Part shown: positions 35,523 to 44,375 of the stretch, piece after piece | Layout of the letters: every line of letters begins with the position of its first letter | Position numbering within the stretch: position 1 is the first letter of the stretch | Assembly: GCA_947474225.1 (NCBI GenBank) | Contig: CANJHS010000003.1 | Span: forward strand, 1-64,000 | Reading direction: 5' to 3' | DNA length: 64,000 nucleotides | Source of the DNA: Roseiflexaceae bacterium | GTDB lineage: Bacteria; Chloroflexota; Chloroflexia; Chloroflexales; Roseiflexaceae | Position numbers and translations under genes: made by a program | Notes under the pieces: generated by a model | The model's input: only the letters and a program-made list of their open reading frames with translations | Databases searched by the model: none | What the model was told of the DNA's origin: nothing

Positions 35523-37043
35523 GTGTTCGTGAATCAGTTAGGATTTCCTCTACTCTCACTATTGATAGGCACACCGCTCGTTGGAGCAGTGCTCATCGGA
35601 CTGACTGCGTCGAATGCCCGTTCTTTGCAACGGACAATCGCCTGGATAGTGAGTATTGCCAATGCAGCTCTGGCAATCTATGCAGTAACCGCCATGCAGC
35701 CATTGGGTGGCTACCAATTCATCGAATCTGTTGATTGGTTAGCTGACATTGGTCTCAAGTACGCCGTTGGTATGGATGGTATCAATGTCTGGATGGTCCT
35801 CTTGGCCACCCTATTGACACCATTGGCACTGTTTGCCGCCCGTAACGAACAAACACATCAGAAGTCGTTCCATGCATTGATATTGGTCTTATCGGCCAGC
35901 CTCATCGGCGCATTCCTTGCAACGGACCTGCTGCTGTTCTACGTGTTTTTTGAAATGACTTTGGTCCCTACCGCCTTGCTGATTGCCACCCAAGGCAGCG
36001 GTGATGCCAAAGCAGCGGCCATCAAGTTTTTTGTGTATCCCTTTGTCGGATCGGTATTCATGCTCGCCAGCATCGCTGGTCTGGTCGTCAGCCACTTCCA
36101 GCAGACCGGTCTGATGACGTTCGACTCAGTTATTATCAGCGGCGCTGTGCTCAACGGTACGCTGGTCATGGATCCCAACCTCGAACGGGCTTTGTTTGCG
36201 GGCTTCTTCTTGGCATTCGCCATCAAGACACCGATATGGCCATTCCACACCTGGATGCCACAAGCGCAGGCAGCCACGCCCAATAATGGTTCGGTCGACA
36301 TCGCCGGCATTCTGCTCAAAATCGGGGCGTATGGAATGTTGCGCTTTGCGCTGCCATTCTTCCCACACGCCGCACTCTGGGCAGCTCCCGCAATCGGCAT
36401 TTTGGCGGTCATCAGCATCCTCTATAGTGCAGTCATTGCCTTTGGGCAGCACGATATGAAGGTTCTGCTGTCGTACGCTACTATCAGCCATTTGGGTTTT
36501 GTGATGCTCGGTATTTTTTCACAAACCATCGAAGGAGTCACCGGCGCGCTGATTACCATGATCAACAGTGGGTTAACCACTGGCGCGTTGTTCCTCATCG
36601 TTGGTATCTTGGCAGCCCAGCGTGGCAGCCGTAACCGCGACGACTTCTCTGGTGTGTGGCTGACAGCCCCAACATTTGGGACACTCACCCTCATCACAGT
36701 GTTTGCGTCCATCGGTGTCCCCGGCTTGAATGGGTTCATCGGTGAATTCCTGAGCATGCAAGGCGCCTGGTTGGCACCACAACTGGGCTATGCCTACGTG
36801 ACATTTGCCGTCATCGGCATTGTCTTGTCTGCAGCCTACCTGCTGCGCATGTATCGCGGCGTTTATATGGGTGCAGCACCAGAAGCCAATGCCATTCACG
36901 AGCCAAACCGTAGCGAACTCGCCGTCATCAGTCTGCTCGTGATAGCGATGATTGTGATTGGTCTCTATCCAAGCATCATCACATCCGTCAGCAACGCCAG
37001 TGTCAGCGAACTCGTACGCAGTCTGACCGCCAGTTCACACTAA
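35523..37043 (+). CDS. nuoM: NADH-quinone oxidoreductase subunit M
   Basis: This 506-residue antiporter-like subunit has about 14 helices. FYVFFEMTLVPTALLI carries the helix-5 glutamate, IKTPIWPFHTWMPQAQAATP the helix-7 region, and HDMKVLLSYATISHLGFV the helix-8 lysine region. The start is a GTG at 35523 or 35529; GTGGGG upstream fits the second slightly better. The 36-bp gap after nuoL holds no other feature. Confidence 0.94.
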   Translation: MFVNQLGFPLLSLLIGTPLVGAVLIGLTASNARSLQRTIAWIVSIANAALAIYAVTAMQPLGGYQFIESVDWLADIGLKYAVGMDGINVWMVLLATLLTPLALFAARNEQTHQKSFHALILVLSASLIGAFLATDLLLFYVFFEMTLVPTALLIATQGSGDAKAAAIKFFVYPFVGSVFMLASIAGLVVSHFQQTGLMTFDSVIISGAVLNGTLVMDPNLERALFAGFFLAFAIKTPIWPFHTWMPQAQAATPNNGSVDIAGILLKIGAYGMLRFALPFFPHAALWAAPAIGILAVISILYSAVIAFGQHDMKVLLSYATISHLGFVMLGIFSQTIEGVTGALITMINSGLTTGALFLIVGILAAQRGSRNRDDFSGVWLTAPTFGTLTLITVFASIGVPGLNGFIGEFLSMQGAWLAPQLGYAYVTFAVIGIVLSAAYLLRMYRGVYMGAAPEANAIHEPNRSELAVISLLVIAMIVIGLYPSIITSVSNASVSELVRSLTASSH

Positions 37044-37079
37044 TCGGCACTTCGGGCCGTTTGTAATGGAGTAACCACT

Positions 37080-38510
37080 ATGGCACAGATTGCGTTGCCA
37101 GGCATAGACTACATGGTCATCCTCCAAATCATCATCGTATTTGGATCGGCCACAGTACTCTTGCTTATCGATTTGCTCATCCCGGCCAACCAAAAGCGCA
37201 TTACTGCACTGCTGGCTTTGGTCGCCACCATTGCTGCACTCATTGCTGGTCCGTATAGCCACGCCGGTATTACTATGGCCAATACGGTGGCTTTTGGGTC
37301 TTCGACACTGATTGTCAACAGTATCATCCTGTTTGCCACGGCAATCAGCATCCTCTTCGCCAGCGATGCGATGCACAAACAAGGAATCGAACGCGGCGAG
37401 ACGTACATCCTGATGCTCCTTGCAACAGGCGGCATGCTTTTGCTCGCCCAAGGCTCGAGCCTGATTACCCTCTTCCTCGGTCTCGAACTCTTGTCGATTG
37501 CACTGTATGTGTTGACGGCAATTGCCTATCCACGTCTCGCCTCCGAAGAAGCCGGTCTCAAATACCTTATCATCGGAGCCTTTGGCGCAGGATTTTTGGT
37601 ATTTGGGATTGCACTAACCTTCGGCGCAACGGGGACGCTCGTCTTGAGCGAAATAGCAGCCCGCATCCCTACAACCGGTATTGAGCGCGGTATGTTTTTC
37701 ACCGGGATTGGCTTGATGCTGGTGGGCTTCGGCTACAAGGTATCACTTGTACCCTTCCACATGTGGACGCCCGATGTCTACCAAGGCGCACCAACACCCG
37801 TTACGTCGTTCATGTCGGTGGGGAGCAAAGTCGCCGGCTTCATCGCTATTATTGCCCTTGTCCAAATGCTCGGACCTGAGGCTCAGGTTATTTCGCCGGT
37901 GTTGATGGGTCTGGCGGTGCTGACAATGCTCGTCGGCTCGATTGTCGCCATCAACCAAACCAGTCTCAAACGCATGCTTGCCTACTCGAGCATCAGCCAT
38001 GCCGGTTTTGTGCTGTTGGGCGTCCTCGGTAGTACCCAAGCCAGTGGCTTGCGCGCACCTATCTTTTACCTTGCAGCCTACACACTCACCAATCTGGCAG
38101 CATTCGGGGTCATCATGACCCTCGAAGGCTCAAACGAACGGGATTTGACTCTGGCTGACCTCCGTGGCCTGTGGAGCCGCAATCCGTGGTTGACTGCGAT
38201 AATGGCATTGGCGTTGCTGTCACTGGCTGGTGTCCCCCCAACTGTCGGCTTTTTGGGCAAGTTCCTGGTTATCAGCGCGGTCTGGCAGAGTGGGTATGCG
38301 TGGCTGGCTGTGGTTGCAGCATTTGCCTCTGCGTTTGCCGCGTTCTTTTACATCCGTGCATTGCTCTCAATGTTCTCGGGCACGTCCGAAGCGCCTCGTG
38401 CCACTGCAAACGCACGCTCAACGTTGGCATTACTCATCGTCGCCGTTGGTATCATCGCCGTCGGCTTGATGCCATGGAGCATCTCTGCGCTTGCACTCGC
38501 CGGCAACTAA
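37080..38510 (+). CDS. nuoN: NADH-quinone oxidoreductase subunit N
   Basis: This 476-residue third antiporter-like subunit has about 14 helices. LFLGLELLSIALYVL carries the helix-5 glutamate, FKVSLVPFHMWTPDVYQGAP-type sequence is present as YKVSLVPFHMWTPDVYQGAP, and NQTSLKRMLAYSSISHAG holds the lysine. GGAG precedes the ATG. It is the last nuo gene, and a strong terminator follows 17 bp later. Confidence 0.95.
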   Translation: MAQIALPGIDYMVILQIIIVFGSATVLLLIDLLIPANQKRITALLALVATIAALIAGPYSHAGITMANTVAFGSSTLIVNSIILFATAISILFASDAMHKQGIERGETYILMLLATGGMLLLAQGSSLITLFLGLELLSIALYVLTAIAYPRLASEEAGLKYLIIGAFGAGFLVFGIALTFGATGTLVLSEIAARIPTTGIERGMFFTGIGLMLVGFGYKVSLVPFHMWTPDVYQGAPTPVTSFMSVGSKVAGFIAIIALVQMLGPEAQVISPVLMGLAVLTMLVGSIVAINQTSLKRMLAYSSISHAGFVLLGVLGSTQASGLRAPIFYLAAYTLTNLAAFGVIMTLEGSNERDLTLADLRGLWSRNPWLTAIMALALLSLAGVPPTVGFLGKFLVISAVWQSGYAWLAVVAAFASAFAAFFYIRALLSMFSGTSEAPRATANARSTLALLIVAVGIIAVGLMPWSISALALAGN

Positions 38511-38527
38511 CACACATCGTTCCCACC

Positions 38528-38558
38528 GCCCTTCTGCGAGAGCAGGAGGGCTTTTTTT
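38528..38558 (+). terminator. Terminator of the nuo operon
   Basis: GCCCTTCTGC (38528-38537) pairs with GCAGGAGGGC (38542-38551) around a GAGA tetraloop, with one G-U pair, and runs into seven Ts. Confidence 0.92.
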
Positions 38559-38592
38559 CGTATTTTTGGAATTTCAAGAAAGGGAGGATGCG

Positions 38593-38817
38593 ATGATTTG
38601 CCAGCAATACATCATCCACGACCAATGGTGCAGATCCTGCATGCTGCCAGCTCCCGCCGTGACCCAGCCGAGTTCCCGTCCGCGCAGTATCGAACGATTG
38701 CACCGGCGGGCGAGCGACACGTCGTTGGGTCCCACGACGGCCGCATTCATGCCCAGACACCCCTTGGACAGACAACGTGCGTTACCGCAGCGACACAGCA
38801 TCAACCCAGACACCTGA
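38593..38817 (+). CDS. Doubtful small ORF (74 aa) between two terminators
   Basis: The ATG at 38593 is preceded by an excellent AAGGGAGG at 6 bases, which is the reason to mention it. The product has a CxxC pair near the start (CRSC) but is otherwise basic, Pro/Arg-rich and not recognisable. A second frame starting at a TTG (38598) is also open to 38855 and looks equally coding-like, so the stretch could be a decayed gene. It is the only candidate in the roughly 300 bp between the nuo terminator and the terminator at 38860. Confidence 0.25.
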   Translation: MICQQYIIHDQWCRSCMLPAPAVTQPSSRPRSIERLHRRASDTSLGPTTAAFMPRHPLDRQRALPQRHSINPDT

Positions 38818-38859
38818 TGAGCAGCTATCCCATGCGATCTGCTGAGTGCTGTTAGACAC

Positions 38860-38892
38860 AAAAAAATGCCCCGACACCGCAGTGTCGGGGCA
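38860..38892 (-). terminator. Terminator for the small lipoprotein gene
   Basis: An 11-bp perfect stem (38867-38877 with 38882-38892, TGCCCCGACAC) closes on CGCA. On the minus strand it is followed by seven Ts. It lies 12 bp beyond the stop of the lipoprotein gene. Confidence 0.92.
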
Positions 38893-38904
38893 TACAACGT
38901 CGTA

Positions 38905-39345
38905 TTATTTGGTGCCGTGTAGCACGTAGACGTAACTCCCGGTGGAGCCGAATTTCTTCAAATCGACTGCCCCGATTACCAACGACTGATTGCCTTGATC
39001 ATAGCCAGCCAAGAAAAAGCCATCGGGATTGAGACCCGGCGTGCGCTTGCGAAATGTCCACCCGCCTGTCCCGAGTTGCTTGTTGTAATAGTCTGCGACT
39101 GCGCTGAGATCTGCTGAGCTGTGGTATGTTTCTTCGACGATGGATTCTGGTTTGACGCTCCCTAAAGCAAGACCAGCTTTTGCTTCAGTCTTCCACCCAG
39201 CAATGATTGCATCGAGTGCGGGATCAGCAGGTAACGCGGTATCTACTTTGGCGAGTGCGGTCGGCACGACTGCAGCACTTCCTCCACAGGCGACGAGTAG
39301 GGCAAGTGCACAGACGACGAGCAGCACAATTCGCACAGATTTCAT
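38905..39345 (-). CDS. Small lipoprotein, unknown function
   Basis: This 146-residue exported lipoprotein has a lysine/arginine start, a hydrophobic core and the lipobox LVAC with C20. The mature part is a small mixed domain containing YYNKQLGTGGWTFRK and GYDQGNQSLVIGAVD. I do not recognise a named family. The neighbouring lipoprotein at 39390 shows a similar pattern (an aromatic Tyr-x-x-x..Trp stretch, then a G-x-Q-x-L-x-I strand), so the two may be distant paralogues. ATG 39345 is preferred because AAGGAA lies just upstream. It is separated from that neighbour by 44 bp in the same direction. Confidence 0.75.
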   Translation of the reverse strand: MKSVRIVLLVVCALALLVACGGSAAVVPTALAKVDTALPADPALDAIIAGWKTEAKAGLALGSVKPESIVEETYHSSADLSAVADYYNKQLGTGGWTFRKRTPGLNPDGFFLAGYDQGNQSLVIGAVDLKKFGSTGSYVYVLHGTK

Positions 39346-39389
39346 GATGATTCCTTCTAGACGTTCATACGGTCTATTATACCCGACCA

Positions 39390-39815
39390 CTAGCGATCTG
39401 CAGTGATACGGAGAGAGACAACACCATCACGGCTGTTTGCTTCTGCAAAAAGCGTCACGATAAGCAGTTGGGTACCATTCCGATAGGTACGCAGGATCCG
39501 GCTATCCCGCGGCGGCAGCGGAGGGTCAATCTGCCACGCATTCGCCAATGCAGCTTCGTCATAACTTTGTGCAACGTCCGCAATAGGACGTGGGATGCGC
39601 ATATACGTCGTCTCATCGGTAACACGATACCCCTTGGCACGGAGCATCGCATGCATATTGTTATCATAGGCACTCATCACATCTGGGAGGCTCGATGAGT
39701 TCGATACCTTGTAGGGGATGGCATCGATTGGATCTGGGATGCTTTTGACATCCTGCGTGACGCTACACGCGACCGCAACAAAACATGTTAGTATCAGCAA
39801 CAGTACTCGTCGCAT
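39390..39815 (-). CDS. Small lipoprotein, unknown function
   Basis: This 141-residue protein starts MRRVLLLILTCFVAVAC with a lipobox VAC and C17 as the lipidated residue. The mature part includes YDNNMHAMLRAKGYRVTDE and TYRNGTQLLIVTLFAE, a strand pattern shared with the next lipoprotein downstream. No catalytic motif is seen. GAGGG precedes the ATG at 39815. It is divergent from rnhA, with only 23 bp between the two start codons, so their promoters must lie inside each other's leaders or coding sequence. Confidence 0.72.
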   Translation of the reverse strand: MRRVLLLILTCFVAVACSVTQDVKSIPDPIDAIPYKVSNSSSLPDVMSAYDNNMHAMLRAKGYRVTDETTYMRIPRPIADVAQSYDEAALANAWQIDPPLPPRDSRILRTYRNGTQLLIVTLFAEANSRDGVVSLRITADR

Positions 39816-39838
39816 CAAACCCTCGCACAAGGAACAGC

Positions 39839-40507
39839 ATGAACCATATAGACATTATCACCGACGGCGCCTGTTCCGGCAACCCGGGACGCGGCGGATG
39901 GGCGACGATTGTCATCCACAACGGTACCACCACAGAATACAGCGGGAGCGCCGCCGAAACCACCAACAATCGGATGGAGATGACCGCTGCCCTTATCGGT
40001 CTACAAAAGACTCCGCGCGATAATACCATCAACATCTACACCGATAGCCAATACCTCATCAACGGCATCACCAAATGGGTCAAAGGGTGGCAAAAAAACG
40101 GCTGGAAAACACGCACCGGTGACCCCGTCGAAAACAAAGACCTCTGGGAATCGCTCATCGCACACACGCATAGCGGCGTACATTGGCACTATGTCAAAGG
40201 CCATGCTGGCCATGAGCACAACGAACGGGCAAATGATCTCGCGCAACACCATGCCGGGTCACGGGCAGCCGGCGGGCTCCCCAGCATCGTTCCAAACCGT
40301 ACTGTCACGACCAGAGCCGTTGCACCCGGGTCTGCTACATTTCCCTGTTATGTCAGCTTGGTGAATGGTGAGTTGGCACAGCACGTCAATTGGGATGACT
40401 GCAAGGCGGTGACCCACGGCGTGTCGGGTGCCAAATTCAAGAAAGTCGCTTCTCAGACGGAACTACAGGCTCAATTGCGCAGTTGGGGAGTCAGCGTGGG
40501 GTCGTGA
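39839..40507 (+). CDS. rnhA: Ribonuclease HI with a C-terminal hybrid-binding (viroplasmin-like) domain
   Basis: This 222-residue protein cleaves RNA in RNA-DNA hybrids. The catalytic D-E-D-D set is complete: D8 in ITDGACSGNPGRGG, E47 in NRMEMTA, D69 in YTDSQY and D133 in NERANDLA. Residues about 168-214 (CYVSLVNGELAQHVNWDDCK, then GVSGAKFKKV) match the hybrid-binding domain known from eukaryotic and some bacterial RNases H. That domain usually sits at the N terminus, so its C-terminal position here is unusual. AAGGAAC precedes the ATG. The 3' end overlaps the convergent helicase gene by 17 bp. Confidence 0.88.
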   Translation: MNHIDIITDGACSGNPGRGGWATIVIHNGTTTEYSGSAAETTNNRMEMTAALIGLQKTPRDNTINIYTDSQYLINGITKWVKGWQKNGWKTRTGDPVENKDLWESLIAHTHSGVHWHYVKGHAGHEHNERANDLAQHHAGSRAAGGLPSIVPNRTVTTRAVAPGSATFPCYVSLVNGELAQHVNWDDCKAVTHGVSGAKFKKVASQTELQAQLRSWGVSVGS

Positions 40508-42710
40508 TTTTTTCGAGCCGCGCAAAACTGGCGATCAGTCGCTTTTCTCCGGCTGCTGAATCGGCAAAACGAACCACCACTTCGACGTCGTCGTCGACGG
40601 ATTTCGCCGACAGGACGACACCTTCACCAAAGCGCTGATGGCGTACCACATCTCCCACCTCGTACTGTACAACTGACGCAACGGGTTTATGTGTTGCCGC
40701 AGTTCCCCAGCCCTGAAAGGCTGGATTGCTGCGCATCCCGGGAATTGTTGGGTTGGTCATTCCGAGTCGTGAGGCATGCGCCAACATCCCATTAGGGATA
40801 TCAGCCAAGAATCGTGATGGCAACGTCTGGTCATAGCGACCAAAATTCATCCGACGAGCGACCCGTGACAATGCCAATCGCTTACGCGCGCGGGTTACTC
40901 CCACATACAGGATACGCCGCTCTTCTTCGATTTGCACCGGATCTTTGTGGGTCCTGCTATGGGGGATCAGCTCATCTTCCAAACCGACTAGATACACATT
41001 GTCATATTCGAGCCCTTTTGCCTGATGGAGCGTAATGCAGACGACGTGATTATCGACACTCGCAAGACGATCAACATCTGCAACCAAGGCAACTTCTTCG
41101 AGGAAGCGGGCGAGCTGTTCTACGGCCGGTAACTCGGCATATTCACCCGCAACACGGCGCAACTCGTTGACGTTTTCGACGCGTGATTCTGCATCGACTC
41201 CGCCGTGTTCGTTCACCAACCCGGCAATGAACTGTGACTCACGCAGCATTTCGTCAAAACTATCCAGCAGCGGCAAGGACGGTGCGCGTTTGACAAGGCC
41301 ATACAGTTTTGCACCAAATGACATGATCCGCTGCCGGGCTGCACCACGCAGAGCAGGCACAGCAGACGAATCAGCTGCTGCCTGGATGAGTGCCTGGTAC
41401 AACGACACACCATGGCTACTCGCCCATTCGCTCAGATGCGCAATACTACTCGCACCGATGCCTTGCCCGGGGAACTCAATAGCGCGCACCAGCGAGATAT
41501 CGTCGTTTGGGTTGGACAAAAGGCGCAACCACGCCAAGACGTCTTTTATTTCGCGGCGTTCATAGAAGCGCATCCCGCCAATGACCACATAGGGGATACG
41601 GCGGCGACTCAGCGCTTCTTCGAAGGCGCGACTCTGGGCATTGGTGCGGTACATAATTGCACAATCTGCGTACCGCGCCGTCCCTTGTTTGACCAGTGCC
41701 TCGATGGCGTCGCAGACACGCTGTGATTCTTCGTTCTGATCACTACATTCGCGCCAACTGACGGGTTCGCCGCCCGGCGTCTGGCCGCGCAGGATTTTGC
41801 GGTGTACGCGTTTGGGGGCAGCATCTATGAGAACCTGGGCGACGTCGAGAATAGCCTGGGTGCTCCGGTAGTTCTCTGCAAGGATGATGACCTGTGCACC
41901 GGCAAAGTCCGACTCAAAGCGCCGGATGTTGCGCACATCTGCACCCCGCCAGCCATAAATAGACTGGTCGTCGTCGCCCACCACAAAGATATTGCCAGAC
42001 CCGCGTGCGAGCGCTTTGACCATTTCGTACTGTGCACGGTTGGTATCTTGATACTCGTCTACCAAGATGTAGCGATAGCGACGATGGTAGCGCGCAAGCA
42101 TCGGCGAACGAAACAAATCAATGGTCAAGAGCAACAGGTCGTCAAAGTCGACAGCTCCGGCTACTTTGAGCAACTCGCTGTAGCGGGTATATGCGGCAGC
42201 ATAGATGCGACCTTCGGGGCTTCGGCTTGCTGCTGTATAGGCCACAGAATCGAGTAATTCGTTTTTGGCACTCGAGATGGCACTAGAAATGGCGCGGGGC
42301 GTGAAAGGCTTTTCAGGGAGCTTGAGTTCTTTACTGACACGTTTGATGAGGCGTTGTTGATCATCATCATCGTAAATCAGCCAACCATCAGCCAATCCTA
42401 TTGCTCTGCCATCCCGACGCAACCAGCGTGCAGCGAGACTGTGGAATGTGCCGATGTCGACCTTGCCAGCCATCTCCACCCCGACAAGGTGTTGCATGCG
42501 TTCGCGCATCTCACGGGCAGCTTTATTAGTGAAGGTCACTGCCAAGATTTCGCTCGGAGCGATACCTTGTAGGAGTAGGAATGCGATACGATGCGTCAGC
42601 ACACGCGTTTTGCCCGAACCAGGGCCAGCGAGCGCCAACACGGGACCATTGATGGTTGTGACCGCCAAACGTTGTGCATCATTCAGCCCAGCCAACAGAT
42701 CCTGCATCAT
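40491..42710 (-). CDS. pcrA: UvrD/PcrA-type superfamily 1A DNA helicase
   Basis: This 739-residue 3'-5' helicase works in nucleotide excision repair, mismatch repair and removal of RecA filaments. SF1 motifs appear in order: LNDAQRLAV (Q motif), AGPGSGKTRVL (I), TFTNKAAREMRERM (Ia), ILVDEYQDTNRAQYEMV (II), VVGDDDQSIYGWRGAD (III), LAENYRSTQAIL (IV), ITLHQAKGLEYDNVYLVG (V) and RRILYVGVTRARKRL (VI). The C-terminal tail has a Tudor-like strand region, YEVGDVVRHQRFGEGVV, known from PcrA as an RNA polymerase contact. ATG 42710 follows GGAAGG. Full length. Confidence 0.93.
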   Translation of the reverse strand: MMQDLLAGLNDAQRLAVTTINGPVLALAGPGSGKTRVLTHRIAFLLLQGIAPSEILAVTFTNKAAREMRERMQHLVGVEMAGKVDIGTFHSLAARWLRRDGRAIGLADGWLIYDDDDQQRLIKRVSKELKLPEKPFTPRAISSAISSAKNELLDSVAYTAASRSPEGRIYAAAYTRYSELLKVAGAVDFDDLLLLTIDLFRSPMLARYHRRYRYILVDEYQDTNRAQYEMVKALARGSGNIFVVGDDDQSIYGWRGADVRNIRRFESDFAGAQVIILAENYRSTQAILDVAQVLIDAAPKRVHRKILRGQTPGGEPVSWRECSDQNEESQRVCDAIEALVKQGTARYADCAIMYRTNAQSRAFEEALSRRRIPYVVIGGMRFYERREIKDVLAWLRLLSNPNDDISLVRAIEFPGQGIGASSIAHLSEWASSHGVSLYQALIQAAADSSAVPALRGAARQRIMSFGAKLYGLVKRAPSLPLLDSFDEMLRESQFIAGLVNEHGGVDAESRVENVNELRRVAGEYAELPAVEQLARFLEEVALVADVDRLASVDNHVVCITLHQAKGLEYDNVYLVGLEDELIPHSRTHKDPVQIEEERRILYVGVTRARKRLALSRVARRMNFGRYDQTLPSRFLADIPNGMLAHASRLGMTNPTIPGMRSNPAFQGWGTAATHKPVASVVQYEVGDVVRHQRFGEGVVLSAKSVDDDVEVVVRFADSAAGEKRLIASFARLEKITTPR

Positions 42711-42740
42711 ACCGCCTTCCACTCAGTCAACCATGCAAAG

Positions 42741-42772
42741 AAAAAGGAGGAGACGCATACGACGTCTCCTCC
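42741..42772 (-). terminator. Terminator of the FHA/PP2C unit
   Basis: GGAGGAGACG (42746-42755) pairs perfectly with CGTCTCCTCC (42763-42772). On the minus strand a TTTTTC run follows. It lies 17 bp beyond the stop of the FHA gene. Confidence 0.9.
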
Positions 42773-42789
42773 ACAGGATACCAGAAGAA

Positions 42790-44352
42790 CTAGGAGCAGC
42801 GGAAGATAAAACCGATACGGCCGAGTACCACCTGTGCACCATCGGGTAATTGCGTCGGCACACCCGGGTCGATACGCACACCGTTGACACGGGTGTGATT
42901 GGTCGACTGCAAATCCGTAATCATCCATTGACCCTCGAGCACGGTCAACCGCACATGACGCCGACTCACGCCTCCACTTTCGGCACCGTATGGAGTCATG
43001 TCTACTTCGGGGTGGACACCGCTAATTGGGTCGTCTCGACCAATGATGATTTCGCGACGGCCACTCGGCAACGTCAACACGGTTCCAGATTCGAGCTGCA
43101 AGCGGGCAGTCGGCGCAACCGGATTGACGACCTGTCCTACCGGCCGTTCTGCGATGGTAGGCGCGTCTGTCGCAGGGATGGGTGCGAGGGGACCAGAATT
43201 AACTGCCATCGCAAGAATGTCTGCAGGGATTGCAGATGCATCAACGGCAAATGGCTGATCACCCAATGGCGCAGACATGATTGATCCAGAAGGCAACGGT
43301 GCAGATACATTAGCATCTGCAGGCATGGCAACAACTCGCGGTGCAACAGGCGCTGGTGCGACTACCGGAGGAACAGGGACATAGTCAGGATTACTCACGC
43401 GTGGCAGGGTAGAGTCGACGCCGTAGGCAATCAAATCAGCATTAATCTGTGAAACGCTCGTTCGTGCATCAGTAATCCCCTGAACAACGGCACGAGGGGT
43501 AGCCGAACCAAATGTACGTTGGATTTGTTCGAATTGCTCAATGATTTCGACTTGGCGTGCCATGTCTTTCTTGAGGCGTTCAATGAGGAGTGGGTCGATC
43601 TCTGGCGGCGTAGGCAACGCATCGAGTTCGGCACGTAAGCCGACCAGCATCTGTTCTGCCTCGCTGATGCCCATCAGAACAGCTTGTGGGGTCACTTCGC
43701 GGAATGTATTTCGCATGGCATCGAGCTGATTGATGATATCTTGATGCCGCTTGATTTCTTGTTCAAGGAGGCTTCGCTGCTGTTTGAGTGACTGGATTTC
43801 GGACGCGCTCGGCGCTAATTCACTTATCGGATCTGCTACTTCGTACACAGCATCGACAGCGACATGCGGAACGGAGAGCGCCGAGGACGCATTACTGCCG
43901 GTCTTCGTACTGTGTGCAGTGGTGTCATGATCACTGACTGAAGCATCGGCAGTAGTATTGGTCTCTACCGATCCGGTTTGCTCTGAATCACCCACTGCAT
44001 CAGATTCTATGGTGTACTGAATTGGGCCAGACATACTGGATGACGTCGGTGCATGGAATGCGTTCATGTCAGGAGCGGTGTCTGCAAACCCACCGGTCGG
44101 CAGATCCGATACGCGCAGTTCGCCGCTTACTCCGTTTGCATCCGAACCCAACGGTGAGACAGGGGTACCACATTGCTCGCAAGTGCGTTCCCCCGGTAGG
44201 ATGACTGCGTTGCATTGCTTGCAGGTGAGCGCGGCTACTACTGGAGCATCGGTGCCGTTCCCAATTGCGCTCGGTGCATCGAGTCTTGCGCCACAGGATT
44301 CGCAGTACCGTACGTCGAGTTTATTGACTTCACCACACATTTGACATTTCAT
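42790..44352 (-). CDS. Double zinc-ribbon, coiled-coil protein with a C-terminal FHA domain
   Basis: This 520-residue cytosolic protein has two CxxC...CxxC zinc ribbons (C3/C6/C17/C20 and C44/C47/C58/C61), a Ser/Thr-rich linker to about 165, and a helical region containing a tandem duplication. The repeats, about 204-246 and 268-309, share the pattern TP-[QR]-AV-x-x-GI. A Pro/Ala-rich linker follows, then an FHA domain from about 425 with IIIGRDDP, VSRRHVRL and STNHTRVNG. FHA domains bind phosphothreonine peptides, so this protein probably reads Ser/Thr phosphorylation. It follows the PP2C gene by 23 bp and should be co-transcribed with it. Target unknown. Confidence 0.82.
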   Translation of the reverse strand: MKCQMCGEVNKLDVRYCESCGARLDAPSAIGNGTDAPVVAALTCKQCNAVILPGERTCEQCGTPVSPLGSDANGVSGELRVSDLPTGGFADTAPDMNAFHAPTSSSMSGPIQYTIESDAVGDSEQTGSVETNTTADASVSDHDTTAHSTKTGSNASSALSVPHVAVDAVYEVADPISELAPSASEIQSLKQQRSLLEQEIKRHQDIINQLDAMRNTFREVTPQAVLMGISEAEQMLVGLRAELDALPTPPEIDPLLIERLKKDMARQVEIIEQFEQIQRTFGSATPRAVVQGITDARTSVSQINADLIAYGVDSTLPRVSNPDYVPVPPVVAPAPVAPRVVAMPADANVSAPLPSGSIMSAPLGDQPFAVDASAIPADILAMAVNSGPLAPIPATDAPTIAERPVGQVVNPVAPTARLQLESGTVLTLPSGRREIIIGRDDPISGVHPEVDMTPYGAESGGVSRRHVRLTVLEGQWMITDLQSTNHTRVNGVRIDPGVPTQLPDGAQVVLGRIGFIFRCS

Positions 44353-44375
44353 AGTCCAACCTCTCGCACTATGGG

